This document shows positions 26,378 to 36,391 of a DNA stretch of 54,325 nucleotides, piece after piece; positions within the stretch are counted from its first letter, which is position 1; every line of letters starts with the position of its first letter. The position numbers and the translations under genes were made by a program. The notes below the pieces were generated by a model. It ran no database searches, was not told the DNA's origin, and worked only from the letters and a program-made list of their open reading frames with translations. The stretch lies in assembly GCF_030604785.1 (NCBI RefSeq), contig NZ_JAUVVF010000022.1:1-54325 (forward strand), read 5' to 3'. Source of the DNA: Paracoccus sp. (in: a-proteobacteria) (GTDB lineage Bacteria > Pseudomonadota > Alphaproteobacteria > Rhodobacterales > Rhodobacteraceae).

Positions 26378-27738
26378 CAGAGCATGTCCCTTGTCTGTTG
26401 CATGACGCGCGCATAGCCGGCCGTGATCGCGTCGTGGTCCCGGTGCCTGCCGCCGCTGACCAGATGGCGCCCGGCGGACCAGACATCAAGCACCATCCTG
26501 TCATCGCCCGCAAAGATCCACGCATCCAGCACGCTGTCCCCGCGCAGACCCGCCAGATCCACCGCCGCGCCGTCCAGCGCCAGCATGTCGGCCCAGAGGC
26601 CAGCGCGCAATTCCCCCGCCAGACGCCCCGCCGCCTGCGCACCGCCCTGCGCCGCGCACTGAAACAGAACCCGCCCGGTCGATGCGCCGGGCCGCGCCAG
26701 CAGCGCCCGCCCCCGGTCGCGCAGGCGCTGCGAATATTCCAGCGTCCGCAATTCCTCGGACAGGCTGATGCGGATATTGCTGTCGGACCCGATGCCGAAC
26801 CGCCCCCCCGCCGCCTGCCATCGCAGCCCGTCGAAGATCCCGTCGCCAAGCGAGCTTTCGGTGATCGGGCAGAGCCCGGCCACGGCGCCGCTGCGGGCCA
26901 GTCCCTGGGTCTCGTCCGGCTGCATCTGGGTGCAGTGGATCAGGCACCAATCCTGATCGACAGGCGCGTGGTCCAGAAGCCAGCGGACCGGCCGCGCGCC
27001 ATGGGCGGCCATGACCTCGTCGACCTCGGCCTGCTGTTCGGCCAGATGCATGTGGATCGGGCCGCGCGCCATCGCGACAGCGGCCGCCAGTCCCTCGGGG
27101 CTGACCGCGCGCAGGCTGTGGGGCGCTATGCCAAGACGCGCATCCGCCGGCAGGCAGCGCAGGGCGGTCTCCGCGCCCTGAACCAGCCGCGCGAAACGGT
27201 CGGGATCGTTGCCGAAGCGGATCTGCCCCGGTGCCAAGGGCCGCCCGTCGCAGCCGCCGTATTGATAGAGGACCGGCAACAGCGTCAGCCCGATCCCCGT
27301 CCGCGCCGAGGCGGCGGCGATGCGCGACGACATCTCGGACAAATCGTCATAGGGCAGCCCGCCGGGCCGGTGATGCAGATAGTGGAATTCCACATTGCAG
27401 GCGTAGCCGGCCTCCAGCATCTGCATCTGAACATAGGCCGCGATGGCCTCGACATGGTCCGGATCCAGCCGGTCCAGAAAGCGGAACATCAGCTGCCGCC
27501 AGGTCCAGAAACTGTCGCCCACGGCCGGGCCGCGCGCCTCGGTCAGGCCGGCCATGGCGCGCTGGAAGGCGTGGCTGTGCAGATTGGCAGGGGCGGGCAG
27601 TATGACCGCGTGGGCCTGCCCCTCGCGCGGGGCGCGCGCTGTGACGCTGGCGATGCGGCCATCGGCGGCGATCTCGATCCGCACATGCTCTGCCCAACCC
27701 TCAGGCAACAGCGCCTGTTCTGCCCAGATCACCTGCAT
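26377..27738 (-). CDS. hutF: formimidoylglutamate deiminase
   Basis: The 453-residue amidohydrolase-superfamily enzyme removes ammonia from N-formimino-glutamate to give N-formylglutamate. Metal ligands are PAPANLHSHAFQRAMAGL (His-x-His), the later HMHLAEQQAEVDE (His) and GSDSNIRISLSEELR (Asp). The start MQVIWAEQALLPEGWA matches HutF. ATG 27738 is used because the upstream frame to 27789 would translate the divergent promoter. Its presence, with hutG, shows the five-step histidine pathway. It is divergent from hutI. Confidence 0.93.
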   Translation of the reverse strand: MQVIWAEQALLPEGWAEHVRIEIAADGRIASVTARAPREGQAHAVILPAPANLHSHAFQRAMAGLTEARGPAVGDSFWTWRQLMFRFLDRLDPDHVEAIAAYVQMQMLEAGYACNVEFHYLHHRPGGLPYDDLSEMSSRIAAASARTGIGLTLLPVLYQYGGCDGRPLAPGQIRFGNDPDRFARLVQGAETALRCLPADARLGIAPHSLRAVSPEGLAAAVAMARGPIHMHLAEQQAEVDEVMAAHGARPVRWLLDHAPVDQDWCLIHCTQMQPDETQGLARSGAVAGLCPITESSLGDGIFDGLRWQAAGGRFGIGSDSNIRISLSEELRTLEYSQRLRDRGRALLARPGASTGRVLFQCAAQGGAQAAGRLAGELRAGLWADMLALDGAAVDLAGLRGDSVLDAWIFAGDDRMVLDVWSAGRHLVSGGRHRDHDAITAGYARVMQQTRDML

Positions 27739-27763
27739 CGTCCCTGACCCCCGTGATTCCGCG

Positions 27764-27792
27764 TTGACAGCCATATTATACACACGCATATT
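27764..27792. promoter_or_regulatory. overlapping divergent promoters of hutI and hutF
   Basis: Rightward: TTGACA (27764-27769), a 17-base spacer and CATATT (27787-27792), 30 bases before hutI. Leftward: TATAAT read on the minus strand at 27780-27775, with no good -35. The AT-rich block TATTATACACACGCATA between them is the likely HutC binding zone, so one repressor could close both promoters. The operator itself is not a clear palindrome. Confidence 0.6.
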
Positions 27793-27822
27793 TTTTTAAA
27801 GACAGCATTAACGGGGATTCGC

Positions 27823-29028
27823 ATGGCAGAAGCGCTGTTCCGCAATGGCCGTCTGGCGATGCCGGAAACGGGGGATCTGGTCGAGGACGGGGCGATCACC
27901 GTTGGCCTCGGGCGCATCCTCTGGGCCGGTCCGGCGGCGGACCTGCCTGCCGAACACGCCGCGCTGCCCGCGCATGATCTTGGGGGCAGGCTGGTCACGC
28001 CGGGGCTGATCGATTGCCACACGCATCTGGTCCATGCGGGCGACCGCGCACGCGAATTCGCCATGCGGCTGGAGGGCGCCAGCTACCAGCAGATCGCTGA
28101 GGCCGGGGGCGGCATCCTTTCGACCGTGCGCGCGACCCGTGCCGCCGATCTGGACGCGCTGATCGCGGGTGCCCTGCCCCGGCTGGACGCGCTGCTGGCC
28201 GAAGGCGTCACCACCGTCGAGATCAAGTCCGGCTATGGGCTGGAACCCGAGACCGAGCTGCGGATGCTGCGCGCCGCCCGCGCCTTGGCATCCCTGCGAC
28301 CGGTCCGTGTGGTGACGACTTGGCTGGCCGCTCATGCCTGCCCGCCCGAATTTCAGGGCCGCCCCGATGCCTATCTGAACGAGATCGCCATTCCCGCGCT
28401 GCATCACGCCCATGCCGAGGGGCTGGTCGATGCGGTGGACGGGTTCTGCGAGGGGATCGCCTTTTCCGCCCCGCAGATGGCGCGGGTCTTCGACACGGCG
28501 CGCACGCTTGGCCTGCCGGTCAAGCTGCATGCCGAACAGCTGACCCATCAGGGCGGCACGGCGCTGGTCGCAGGCTTTGGCGGATTGTCGGCCGATCATG
28601 TGGAATACGCGACCGAGGACGATGCCCGCGCGCTGGCCGCGTCCGGCACGGTCGCCGTGCTGCTTCCGGGCGCGTTCTACACGCTGCGCGAGACACAGAT
28701 GCCGCCGGTCGATGCCTTCCGCCGCCACGGCGTCCCGATGGCACTGGCCACCGATTGCAATCCCGGCACTTCGCCCATGACCTCGATCCTGATGGCCATG
28801 AACATGGGTTGCACGCTTTTCCGCCTGACCCCGGCCGAGGCGCTGGCGGGCGTCACCTGCCATGCCGCCACGGCGCTTGGCCTGACCGATCAGGGCCGGA
28901 TCGCGCCGGGAATGCGCGCCGATCTGGCCGTCTGGGACGCGCGCGACCCGGCGGAGCTGGCCTGGCGCATCGGCTTCAACCCGCTTCATCGCCGCGTCTT
29001 CGGCGGCATCCTGCAAGGTGAGACATGA
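27823..29028 (+). CDS. hutI: imidazolonepropionase
   Basis: The 401-residue amidohydrolase opens the imidazolone ring to formimino-glutamate. The metal-binding pair is H66 and H68 in [11 protein letters not shown]. Further conserved blocks are [35 protein letters not shown] (His) and [21 protein letters not shown] (Asp ligand), which is diagnostic for HutI. Its stop overlaps the hutH start as ATGA, so the two are translationally coupled. It is the first gene of the rightward hut operon. Confidence 0.96.
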   Translation: MAEALFRNGRLAMPETGDLVEDGAITVGLGRILWAGPAADLPAEHAALPAHDLGGRLVTPGLIDCHTHLVHAGDRAREFAMRLEGASYQQIAEAGGGILSTVRATRAADLDALIAGALPRLDALLAEGVTTVEIKSGYGLEPETELRMLRAARALASLRPVRVVTTWLAAHACPPEFQGRPDAYLNEIAIPALHHAHAEGLVDAVDGFCEGIAFSAPQMARVFDTARTLGLPVKLHAEQLTHQGGTALVAGFGGLSADHVEYATEDDARALAASGTVAVLLPGAFYTLRETQMPPVDAFRRHGVPMALATDCNPGTSPMTSILMAMNMGCTLFRLTPAEALAGVTCHAATALGLTDQGRIAPGMRADLAVWDARDPAELAWRIGFNPLHRRVFGGILQGET

Positions 29029-30551
29029 CCATCACTCTGACCCCCGGTGCGGTCACCCTGGCGCAGCTTGAGGCGCTGTGGCGCGACGGGCTGGCCGCAC
29101 GGCTGGCCCCCTCGGCCCGCCCAGGTATCGAGGCCGCAGCCGCCCATGTCGAACGCGCCGCGGCCGGCGGCGAGGCGGTCTATGGCGTCAATACCGGCTT
29201 TGGCAAGCTGGCCTCGGTCAAGATCGCGCCCGAGGATACGGCGATTCTGCAACGCAACCTGATCCTGTCGCATTGCTGCGGCGTGGGCGAGGCGCTGGAC
29301 ATGCCCGCCACCCGGCTGATGATGGCGTTGAAGCTGCTCAGCCTGGGGCGCGGCGCCTCGGGCGTACGCTGGCAGATCGTCGCGCTGATCGAGGCGATGC
29401 TGGAACGCGGCGTCACCCCGGTCGTGCCCGCCCAGGGCTCGGTCGGGGCATCGGGCGATCTGGCGCCCTTGGCGCATATGGCCGCCGTGATGATCGGCGC
29501 GGGCGAGGCGATCCTTGACGGCCAGCGGATGCCGGGCGGCGCGGCGCTGGCGCAGGCGGGGCTGAACCCCGTCACGCTTGGCCCCAAGGAGGGGCTGGCC
29601 CTGATCAACGGGACGCAATTCTCGACCGCTCTGGCGCTGATCGGGCTGTTCAGGGCATGGCGCTGCGCGCTGAATTCGCTGGTCACGGCGTCGCTGTCCA
29701 CCGACGCGATCATGGGTTCGACCGCGCCGCTTCATCCGCAGATCCACGCGCTGCGCGGCCATCGCGGCCAAATCGAGGTCGCGGATGCCATGCGCGCGCT
29801 GATGGAGGGCTCGCAGATCCGCGAAAGCCACCGCGAGGGCGACAGCCGGGTGCAGGACCCCTATTGCATCCGCTGCCAGCCGCAGGTCGCGGGCGCGGCC
29901 CTGGACATCCTGCGCCATGCCGCCACGACGCTGGAGATGGAGGCGAACGCCGTCACCGACAACCCGCTGGTGCTGGATGACGGCCAGATCGTCTCGGGCG
30001 GAAACTTCCACGCAGAACCCGTGGGCTTTGCCGCCGACCAGATCGCGCTGGCTTTGGCCGAGATCGGCGCCATCGCGCAGCGCCGCGTCGCGCTGATGGT
30101 CGATCCGACGCTGAGCCACGATCTGCCGCCCTTCCTGACGCCAGATCCCGGGCTGAACAGCGGGCTGATGATCGCCGAGGTCACGACGGCCGCGCTGATG
30201 AGCGAGAACAAGCATCTGGCCCATCCCTGTTCCACCGACAGCACCCCCACCAGCGCCAATCAGGAGGATCACGTCAGCATGGCCGCCCATGGCGCGCGGC
30301 GTCTGGGGCGGATGGCCGACAATCTGGACGTCATTCTGGGGGTCGAGGCGATGGCTGCGGCGCAGGGCATCGGGTTCCGCGCGCCCTTGCTGACCTCGGC
30401 CCGGCTGCGCGCGGTGCTGGCCGCGATCCGCGCCGAGGTGCCGCCCGTGGCCGAAGACCGCTATCTGGCGCCCGATCTGGCGGCGATGGCGCGGATGATG
30501 GCCGACGGACGCCTGATCGCCGCGGCGGGACTGGAGGGGCTGGCCCTATGA
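29025..30551 (+). CDS. hutH: histidine ammonia-lyase
   Basis: The 508-residue enzyme removes ammonia from histidine to give urocanate. The self-made MIO cofactor comes from A142-S143-G144 in [14 protein letters not shown], the same numbering as in Pseudomonas HutH. Other signatures are [13 protein letters not shown] near residue 50 and the catalytic region [14 protein letters not shown] block ([16 protein letters not shown]). The length is normal for a homotetramer subunit. It overlaps hutI and hutG by four bases each. Confidence 0.97.
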   Translation: MTITLTPGAVTLAQLEALWRDGLAARLAPSARPGIEAAAAHVERAAAGGEAVYGVNTGFGKLASVKIAPEDTAILQRNLILSHCCGVGEALDMPATRLMMALKLLSLGRGASGVRWQIVALIEAMLERGVTPVVPAQGSVGASGDLAPLAHMAAVMIGAGEAILDGQRMPGGAALAQAGLNPVTLGPKEGLALINGTQFSTALALIGLFRAWRCALNSLVTASLSTDAIMGSTAPLHPQIHALRGHRGQIEVADAMRALMEGSQIRESHREGDSRVQDPYCIRCQPQVAGAALDILRHAATTLEMEANAVTDNPLVLDDGQIVSGGNFHAEPVGFAADQIALALAEIGAIAQRRVALMVDPTLSHDLPPFLTPDPGLNSGLMIAEVTTAALMSENKHLAHPCSTDSTPTSANQEDHVSMAAHGARRLGRMADNLDVILGVEAMAAAQGIGFRAPLLTSARLRAVLAAIRAEVPPVAEDRYLAPDLAAMARMMADGRLIAAAGLEGLAL

Positions 30552-31333
30552 ATCCCGTCACCGTGACCCAAGGCGATCTGCCGGTCGTTCTGGCCCTGCC
30601 CCATTCCGGCACATACCTGCCCGAAGCGATCGCTGTGCGTCTGAACGATCGCGGCCGCGTGCTGGCCGATACCGACTGGCACCTGCCGCGCCTCTATGAC
30701 GGGCTGCTGCCCGGTGCCAGCATCGTGCAGGCACATTTCCACCGCTATGTCATCGACGCGAACCGGCCTCCGGACGGGGCGAGCCTGTATCCGGGTCAGA
30801 ACACGACCGGGCTGGTGCCGCTGACCGATTTCGACGGCCAGCCGATCTGGGATCAGCCGCCCGAGGATGTCGAGGCGCGGCGTCTGGCCTTTCACGCGCC
30901 CTATCACGCGGCACTTGCGGCCGAACTGGACCGGGTTCGGGCGCGGCACGGGGTCGCGATCCTCTACGATTGCCACTCGATCCGGTCGCGCATCCCGTTC
31001 CTGTTCGAGGGCGTGCTGCCCGATTTCAACATCGGGACCGCCGAGGGGGCGTCCTGCGCGCCGGCCGTCGAGGCCGCCGCGCAGGAGGTCGCTGTCGCGA
31101 CAGGGCGCCCCACCGTGGTCAACGGGCGCTTCAAGGGCGGCTGGACCACGCGCCATTACGGCCGGCCGGCCGAGGGTCTGCACGCAATCCAGATGGAGCT
31201 GGCGCAGTCCACGCATCTGGCATCCGAGGCCCCGCCCTTCGCCTATGACCCGGCCCGTGCCGACGCCCTGCGCTCGGCCTTGGCCGCCATCCTGCATCGC
31301 CTGGCCGATCTGGCCCCCAAGCTGAGAGCCTGA
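30548..31333 (+). CDS. hutG: N-formylglutamate deformylase
   Basis: The 261-residue enzyme splits N-formylglutamate into formate and glutamate, the last step. Features of the N-formylglutamate amidohydrolase family are [12 protein letters not shown] at the start, [28 protein letters not shown] (a likely metal-binding His), [11 protein letters not shown] and [15 protein letters not shown]. It matches the need for a deformylase created by HutF. It overlaps hutH by four bases (ATGA) and is followed by hutU after one base. Confidence 0.94.
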   Translation: MNPVTVTQGDLPVVLALPHSGTYLPEAIAVRLNDRGRVLADTDWHLPRLYDGLLPGASIVQAHFHRYVIDANRPPDGASLYPGQNTTGLVPLTDFDGQPIWDQPPEDVEARRLAFHAPYHAALAAELDRVRARHGVAILYDCHSIRSRIPFLFEGVLPDFNIGTAEGASCAPAVEAAAQEVAVATGRPTVVNGRFKGGWTTRHYGRPAEGLHAIQMELAQSTHLASEAPPFAYDPARADALRSALAAILHRLADLAPKLRA

Positions 31334-31334
31334 C

Positions 31335-33038
31335 ATGACCGCCCACAATCCGCGCCACAATGCCCGCGACATCTATCCCGCCACAGGCACCGAGATCAGC
31401 GCCAAAAGCTGGCTGACCGAGGCGCCCTTGCGGATGCTGATGAACAACCTGCATCCCGACGTGGCCGAGAACCCGCATGAACTGGTCGTCTATGGCGGTA
31501 TCGGCCGCGCCGCCCGTACATGGGAGGATTTCGACCGCATCTGCGACAGCCTGCGCGCACTGGAGGAGGACCAGACCCTGCTGGTCCAGTCGGGCAAGCC
31601 GGTGGGCGTCTTCCGCACCCACAAGGACGCGCCGCGCGTACTGATCGCCAATTCGAACCTGGTCCCCCATTGGGCGACATGGGAGCATTTCAGCGAACTC
31701 GACCGCAAGGGGCTGGCCATGTATGGCCAGATGACGGCGGGAAGCTGGATCTATATCGGCACCCAAGGCATCGTGCAGGGCACCTACGAGACCTTTGCCG
31801 AGGCCGGGCGACAGCATTACGACGGCAATCTGCGCGGGCGCTGGATCCTGACGGCGGGGCTCGGCGGGATGGGCGGCGCGCAGCCTCTGGCGGCGGTGAT
31901 GGCGGGGGCCTGCTGCCTTGCGGTCGAATGCGACGAGACGCGGGCCGATTTCCGCATCCGCACCCGCTATTGCGACGCCAAGGCGCACAGCCTGGACGAG
32001 GCTTTGGCGATGATCGACACTTGGACCCGCGCGGGCGAGGCGAAATCCGTCGCCCTGATCGGCAACGCCGCCGAGATCTTCCCCGAGCTTCTGCGCCGCA
32101 TGAAGGCAGGCGAGCCGATGCCCAATGGCCGCCCCGACATCGTGACCGACCAGACCAGCGCGCATGATCCTCTGCACGGCTACCTGCCCCTGGGCTGGAG
32201 CGTGGCCGATTGGCGCGCCAAGCAGGAAACCGATCCCAAGGCCGTCGAACAGGCCGCCCGCGCCAGCATGAAGGCCCATGTGGCGGCGATGGTCGGCTTC
32301 TGGAATGCGGGCGTGCCGACGCTGGATTACGGCAACAACATCCGCCAGGTCGCGCTGGAGGAGGGGCTGGACAACGCCTTCGCCTTTCCGGGCTTCGTGC
32401 CGGCCTATATCCGGCCCCTGTTCTGCAAGGGGATCGGCCCGTTCCGCTGGTGCGCGCTGTCGGGCGACCCCGAGGACATCTACAAGACCGATCAGCGCAT
32501 GAAGGAGCTGTTCCCCGACAATGCCCATCTGCACAACTGGCTGGACATGGCGCGCGAACGCATCGCGTTCCAGGGCCTGCCCGCGCGGATCATGTGGATC
32601 GGTCTGGGCGACCGGCATCGCGCGGGGTTGGCCATCAACGAGATGGTCAGGAATGGCGAGCTGAAGGCGCCCGTGGTGATCGGTCGCGATCATCTGGACA
32701 GCGGCAGCGTCGCCAGCCCCAACCGCGAGACCGAGGCGATGAAGGATGGCAGCGACGCGGTCAGCGACTGGCCTTTGCTGAACGCGCTGCTGAATTGCGC
32801 GTCAGGTGCCACCTGGGTCAGCCTGCATCACGGCGGCGGGGTCGGCATGGGCTTTTCCCAGCATTCCGGCATGGTGATCTGCTGCGACGGCAGCGAGGAT
32901 GCCGACAGGCGCATCGCCAACGTGTTGTGGAACGACCCGGCGACGGGCGTGATGCGGCACGCCGATGCAGGCTACGACATCGCGCTGGATTGCGCGCGCG
33001 AGCATGGGCTGAACCTGCCCGCGATCTTGAAGGACTGA
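31335..33038 (+). CDS. hutU: urocanate hydratase
   Basis: The 567-residue NAD-containing enzyme adds water to urocanate to give imidazolone propionate. The NAD-binding region has [20 protein letters not shown], and the C-terminal conserved blocks are [37 protein letters not shown] and [18 protein letters not shown]. The length is usual (about 555-560). It begins one base after the hutG stop. Fifty-four bases separate it from the TRAP binding-protein gene. Confidence 0.97.
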   Translation: MTAHNPRHNARDIYPATGTEISAKSWLTEAPLRMLMNNLHPDVAENPHELVVYGGIGRAARTWEDFDRICDSLRALEEDQTLLVQSGKPVGVFRTHKDAPRVLIANSNLVPHWATWEHFSELDRKGLAMYGQMTAGSWIYIGTQGIVQGTYETFAEAGRQHYDGNLRGRWILTAGLGGMGGAQPLAAVMAGACCLAVECDETRADFRIRTRYCDAKAHSLDEALAMIDTWTRAGEAKSVALIGNAAEIFPELLRRMKAGEPMPNGRPDIVTDQTSAHDPLHGYLPLGWSVADWRAKQETDPKAVEQAARASMKAHVAAMVGFWNAGVPTLDYGNNIRQVALEEGLDNAFAFPGFVPAYIRPLFCKGIGPFRWCALSGDPEDIYKTDQRMKELFPDNAHLHNWLDMARERIAFQGLPARIMWIGLGDRHRAGLAINEMVRNGELKAPVVIGRDHLDSGSVASPNRETEAMKDGSDAVSDWPLLNALLNCASGATWVSLHHGGGVGMGFSQHSGMVICCDGSEDADRRIANVLWNDPATGVMRHADAGYDIALDCAREHGLNLPAILKD

Positions 33039-33092
33039 CAAGAACCGAGGCGCCGCCGAACGGCGTCCTTCCCCCAACAGAGAGGTGACATC

Positions 33093-34178
33093 ATGAAGCG
33101 ACGTTCTTTCCTTGCCACGGCGGGCATCGGGGCCGCGGCCTCGGCGCTGGCCGCGCCGGCCCTGGCGCAGGGCGTGCGGCAATGGCGCATGGTCTCGGCC
33201 TGGCCGCGCAACCTGCCCGGACCCGGCATCGCGGCGCAGATGCTGGCCGACCGCATCACCGCCCTGTCGGGTGGCCGCATCCAGGTCGAGCTGTTCGCCG
33301 CTGGCGAGATCGTGCCCGGCCCCGGCGTCTTCGATGCCGTGGCCGAAGGCACGGCCGAGCTTTATCACGCGGTTCCGGCCTATTGGGGATCGAAATCGCG
33401 CGGCATCCTGCTGTTCGGCAGCCAGCCCTTCGGCCTGACCGCGATCGAACAGCATGGCTGGATGCTGCATGGCGGCGGGCAGGCGCTTTACGACGAGATG
33501 TATGGCCGGTTCGGGCTGAAACCCTTCCTCTGCGGCAATTCCGGGCCGCAATGGGCGGGCTGGTTCCGCAACGAGATCAACAGCCTCGACGATCTGCGCG
33601 GGCTGAAATACCGGACCACAGGCCTGAATTCCGAGGTCTGTTCGCGCCTTGGCATGGCGGTCGAGGCGATGCCGGGACCCGCGATGTTCCAGGCGCTGCA
33701 ATCGGGCGCGCTGGATGCGGGCGAGTTCATCGGCCCATGGTCGGATTCCGCGCTTGGCCTGCAGCAGGTCGCCAAGAACTATTACTGGCCGGGCGTGGGC
33801 GAGCCCTCCTCGGCCGAGGAATGCGCGGTCAATCTGGACGCCTTCAGCGCGCTGGAGGACGATCTGAAAGAGGCCGTGACCTATGCCTGCGAAAGCCTCT
33901 ACAACCCGGTTCTGACCGAATACAACACCAAACACGCCATGGCGCTGCGTGAGCTGGTCAACGAACACGGCGTCACCGTGCGCGAACTGCCCCAGGAGGT
34001 AGTCGCCGCGATGGCCGGGGCGATGGACGAGGTCGTGGCCGGTCTGCGCGAGGACAGCGACGAACTGGTCCGGCGCATCACCGAAAGCTATCTGGAATAC
34101 CGCGATCTGATGGCGGGCTACATGCCCTATTCGGAAGGCGGGCAACTGAACGCCCGCGCGGCCGTCCACGAAGGCTGA
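33093..34178 (+). CDS. TRAP transporter substrate-binding protein (DctP type)
   Basis: The 361-residue protein has a twin-arginine signal (MKRRSFLATAGIGAAASALA, cleavage near ALA-Q). The mature protein shows the DctP fold signs: GIAAQMLADRITALSGGRIQVELF, DAVAEGTAELYHAVPAYW, LRGLKYRTTGLNSEVCSRLG and GALDAGEFIGPWSDSALG; the Arg in KYR-T is the usual carboxylate anchor. It would bind a carboxylate-bearing solute in the periplasm. Being in the hut operon, histidine, urocanate or another imidazole acid is the likely ligand; this is inference. GAGAGGTGACATC precedes ATG. Confidence 0.9.
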   Translation: MKRRSFLATAGIGAAASALAAPALAQGVRQWRMVSAWPRNLPGPGIAAQMLADRITALSGGRIQVELFAAGEIVPGPGVFDAVAEGTAELYHAVPAYWGSKSRGILLFGSQPFGLTAIEQHGWMLHGGGQALYDEMYGRFGLKPFLCGNSGPQWAGWFRNEINSLDDLRGLKYRTTGLNSEVCSRLGMAVEAMPGPAMFQALQSGALDAGEFIGPWSDSALGLQQVAKNYYWPGVGEPSSAEECAVNLDAFSALEDDLKEAVTYACESLYNPVLTEYNTKHAMALRELVNEHGVTVRELPQEVVAAMAGAMDEVVAGLREDSDELVRRITESYLEYRDLMAGYMPYSEGGQLNARAAVHEG

Positions 34179-34180
34179 CA

Positions 34181-34738
34181 ATGACCCGCGCGGGGCCGGA
34201 CCCGGCCTCGCGCCCTGGCGGAACGGGGGCGAGAATGCTGCGACTGGCCGACATGCTGGACTGGATCAACCGCGCGGCGGGGCTGTCGGTGCGCTGGCTG
34301 GCGCTGGCCATGGTGTTGCTGCAATTCGCCATCGTCGTGCTGCGATACGTCTTCGGCTATTCCTCGATCTTCCTGACCGAGGGGGTGCTGTATCTGCATG
34401 CCGCGATCTTCATGATCGGCGCGGGCTACACGCTGCTGGTGAGCGGTCACGTGCGGGTCGACATCTTCTATGCCAAGCTGTCGTCGCGCGGCCGGGCAAT
34501 GGTCGATGTCATCGGCCATCTGGCGCTGCTGATGCCCGGCCTTCTGATCCTGCTCTACTGGTCATGGCCGACGGTGCGGCGGTCCTGGGCGATCCTGGAG
34601 GGGCCGATCAGCGTGGGCGGCATCCCGGCCTCGTTCCTGCTTAAGACGCTGATCCCGGTCTTTTGCGTGCTGCTGCTGATCCAGGGCCTGTCGGCGCTGA
34701 TCCGCGACCTGCTGCGCCTGAAAGGACAAGACGCATGA
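34181..34738 (+). CDS. TRAP transporter small permease (DctQ type)
   Basis: The 185-residue membrane protein has four predicted helices: LALAMVLLQFAIVVLRYVFG, VLYLHAAIFMIGAGYTLLV, VIGHLALLMPGLLILLYWSW and FLLKTLIPVFCVLLLIQGLS. The loop GHVRVDIFYAKLSSRGRAMVD after helix 2 is the DctQ hallmark. An internal start at ATG 34235 (MLRLADMLDWIN) is possible and would give a more typical N-terminus; 34181 is given because AAGG lies before it and it sits two bases after the binding-protein stop. It pairs with the large permease. Confidence 0.9.
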   Translation: MTRAGPDPASRPGGTGARMLRLADMLDWINRAAGLSVRWLALAMVLLQFAIVVLRYVFGYSSIFLTEGVLYLHAAIFMIGAGYTLLVSGHVRVDIFYAKLSSRGRAMVDVIGHLALLMPGLLILLYWSWPTVRRSWAILEGPISVGGIPASFLLKTLIPVFCVLLLIQGLSALIRDLLRLKGQDA

Positions 34739-36285
34739 CCCTGCCCCTTGACCTGATCATGTTCGGCGCGCTGATCGCCGTGATTCTCAGCGGCTATCCG
34801 GTGGCCTTCGCCATTGCCGGCGTGGCGACGGGCTTTGCGCTGCTGGGCGCGGCGCTCGGGCAGTTCAATATCGGGCTGATGGGCGCGCTCGGGCAGCGCT
34901 TTTTCGGGATCATGACGAACCCGGTCCTGACCGCGATTCCGCTTTTCGTGCTGATGGGTGTGATCCTCGAACGCAGCCGCATCGCCGAGGACCTGCTCGA
35001 GACGATGGGCCGCCTGTTCGGCACGATGCGCGGGGGGCTTGGCGTCTCGGTCGTGCTGGTGGGCGCGCTGCTGGCGGCATCGACCGGGATCGTCGGTGCG
35101 ACGGTGGTGGCGATGGGCCTGATCGCGCTGCCCGCGATGCTGCGGAACGGCTACAACCCGTCGCTGGCGGCGGGGATGGTGGCGACGTCGGGCACGCTTG
35201 GCCAGATCATCCCGCCCTCGACCCTGCTGATCATCCTGGCCGATGTCATGTCCTCGGCCTTTCAGCAGGCGCAATACGCGCAGGGGCTGTTCTCGATCCA
35301 GACGGTGTCGGTCGGGCAGGTCTTCGCCGCCGCATTGGTGCCCGGGCTGCTGCTGGTCGCGCTGTACGTCGCCTATATCCTGATCCGCGCCTGGCTGCGC
35401 CCCGCCGATGCCCCGGCCTTGAGCGAGGCCGTCAGCCGCCCGCCCCTTGGCGCCGTGCTGGCCGCGATCCTGCCGCCGGTCCTGCTGATCGTGGCGGTGC
35501 TGGGCGCGATCCTCGGCGGCGTCGCCTCGCCGAACGAGGCGGCGGCGGTGGGCGCCATCGGCGCGCTGCTGCTGGCGGGCGGGCGACACGGCATGCCGCG
35601 CTGGCTGCTGATCTCGGGGGGTGTCGCGCTGGCATTGCTGGCGGTGCTGGCAGGCGGCTGGCCGGTGCGGATCCAGCGCTCGGATGCTGGCCTGGCCGAA
35701 TATCTGCGCGCGGCGCTTTATGCGGGGCTGGTCCTGTGGGGCACGGCCGCGATCCTCGTGGCGGGCTGGCGCCTGATGCGCGCGGGGGTCTTCGGCCCGG
35801 TCCTGACCTCGACCCTGACCGTCACCTCGATGATCTTCGCCACGATCCTGATGGCCAGCTACTTCTCGCTTGTCTTCGTGGGCCTGGGCGGCGAGCATCG
35901 CATCGCCGCGATCCTCGAGGCGCTGCCCGGAGGCCCGACCGGCGCGCTGATCTTCGCGATGGCCTTCATCTTCGTGCTGGGCTTCTTTCTCGACTTCGTG
36001 GAAATCGCGGTGATCCTGCTGCCGCTGCTGGTGCCGCCACTGATCCTGATGGGCCACGACCCGATCTGGCTGGCGGTCCTGATCGCGGTGAACCTGCAGA
36101 CCTCGTTCCTGACACCGCCCTTCGGCTTTTCGCTGTTCTACCTGCGCGGAGCGGCGCCGGCCTCGATCACGACGGGCATGATCTATCGCGGCGTCATCCC
36201 CTTCATCGCCCTGCAGGGGCTGGCGATCGCGCTGATCTGGCTCTGGCCCGCCATCGGCACGTGGCTGCCCCGCGCCGCCTTCTGA
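34735..36285 (+). CDS. TRAP transporter large permease (DctM type)
   Basis: The 516-residue protein has about 13-14 helices. DctM signs are FGALIAVILSGYPVAFAIAG, PLFVLMGVILERSRIAEDLLETM, ASTGIVGATVVAMGLIALPAML, LGQIIPPSTLLIILADVMS and NLQTSFLTPPFGFSLFYLRG. It is longer than the common form (about 430) because of an added segment in the middle (about residues 285-370) with two or three extra helices, as in the larger DctM subgroup. It drives Na+-linked uptake with the small permease. The start ATG 34735 overlaps the DctQ stop (ATGA). Confidence 0.93.
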   Translation: MTLPLDLIMFGALIAVILSGYPVAFAIAGVATGFALLGAALGQFNIGLMGALGQRFFGIMTNPVLTAIPLFVLMGVILERSRIAEDLLETMGRLFGTMRGGLGVSVVLVGALLAASTGIVGATVVAMGLIALPAMLRNGYNPSLAAGMVATSGTLGQIIPPSTLLIILADVMSSAFQQAQYAQGLFSIQTVSVGQVFAAALVPGLLLVALYVAYILIRAWLRPADAPALSEAVSRPPLGAVLAAILPPVLLIVAVLGAILGGVASPNEAAAVGAIGALLLAGGRHGMPRWLLISGGVALALLAVLAGGWPVRIQRSDAGLAEYLRAALYAGLVLWGTAAILVAGWRLMRAGVFGPVLTSTLTVTSMIFATILMASYFSLVFVGLGGEHRIAAILEALPGGPTGALIFAMAFIFVLGFFLDFVEIAVILLPLLVPPLILMGHDPIWLAVLIAVNLQTSFLTPPFGFSLFYLRGAAPASITTGMIYRGVIPFIALQGLAIALIWLWPAIGTWLPRAAF

Positions 36286-36391
36286 CGCAGCGCGACAAAC
36301 AAAGATCAAGCTTTGCTTTGGCGCGTCCAGACGTGATACCAAATGACGAGTAAACGGCCAAATACCTGCGCTGACTCGAGGGGGCGATGCA

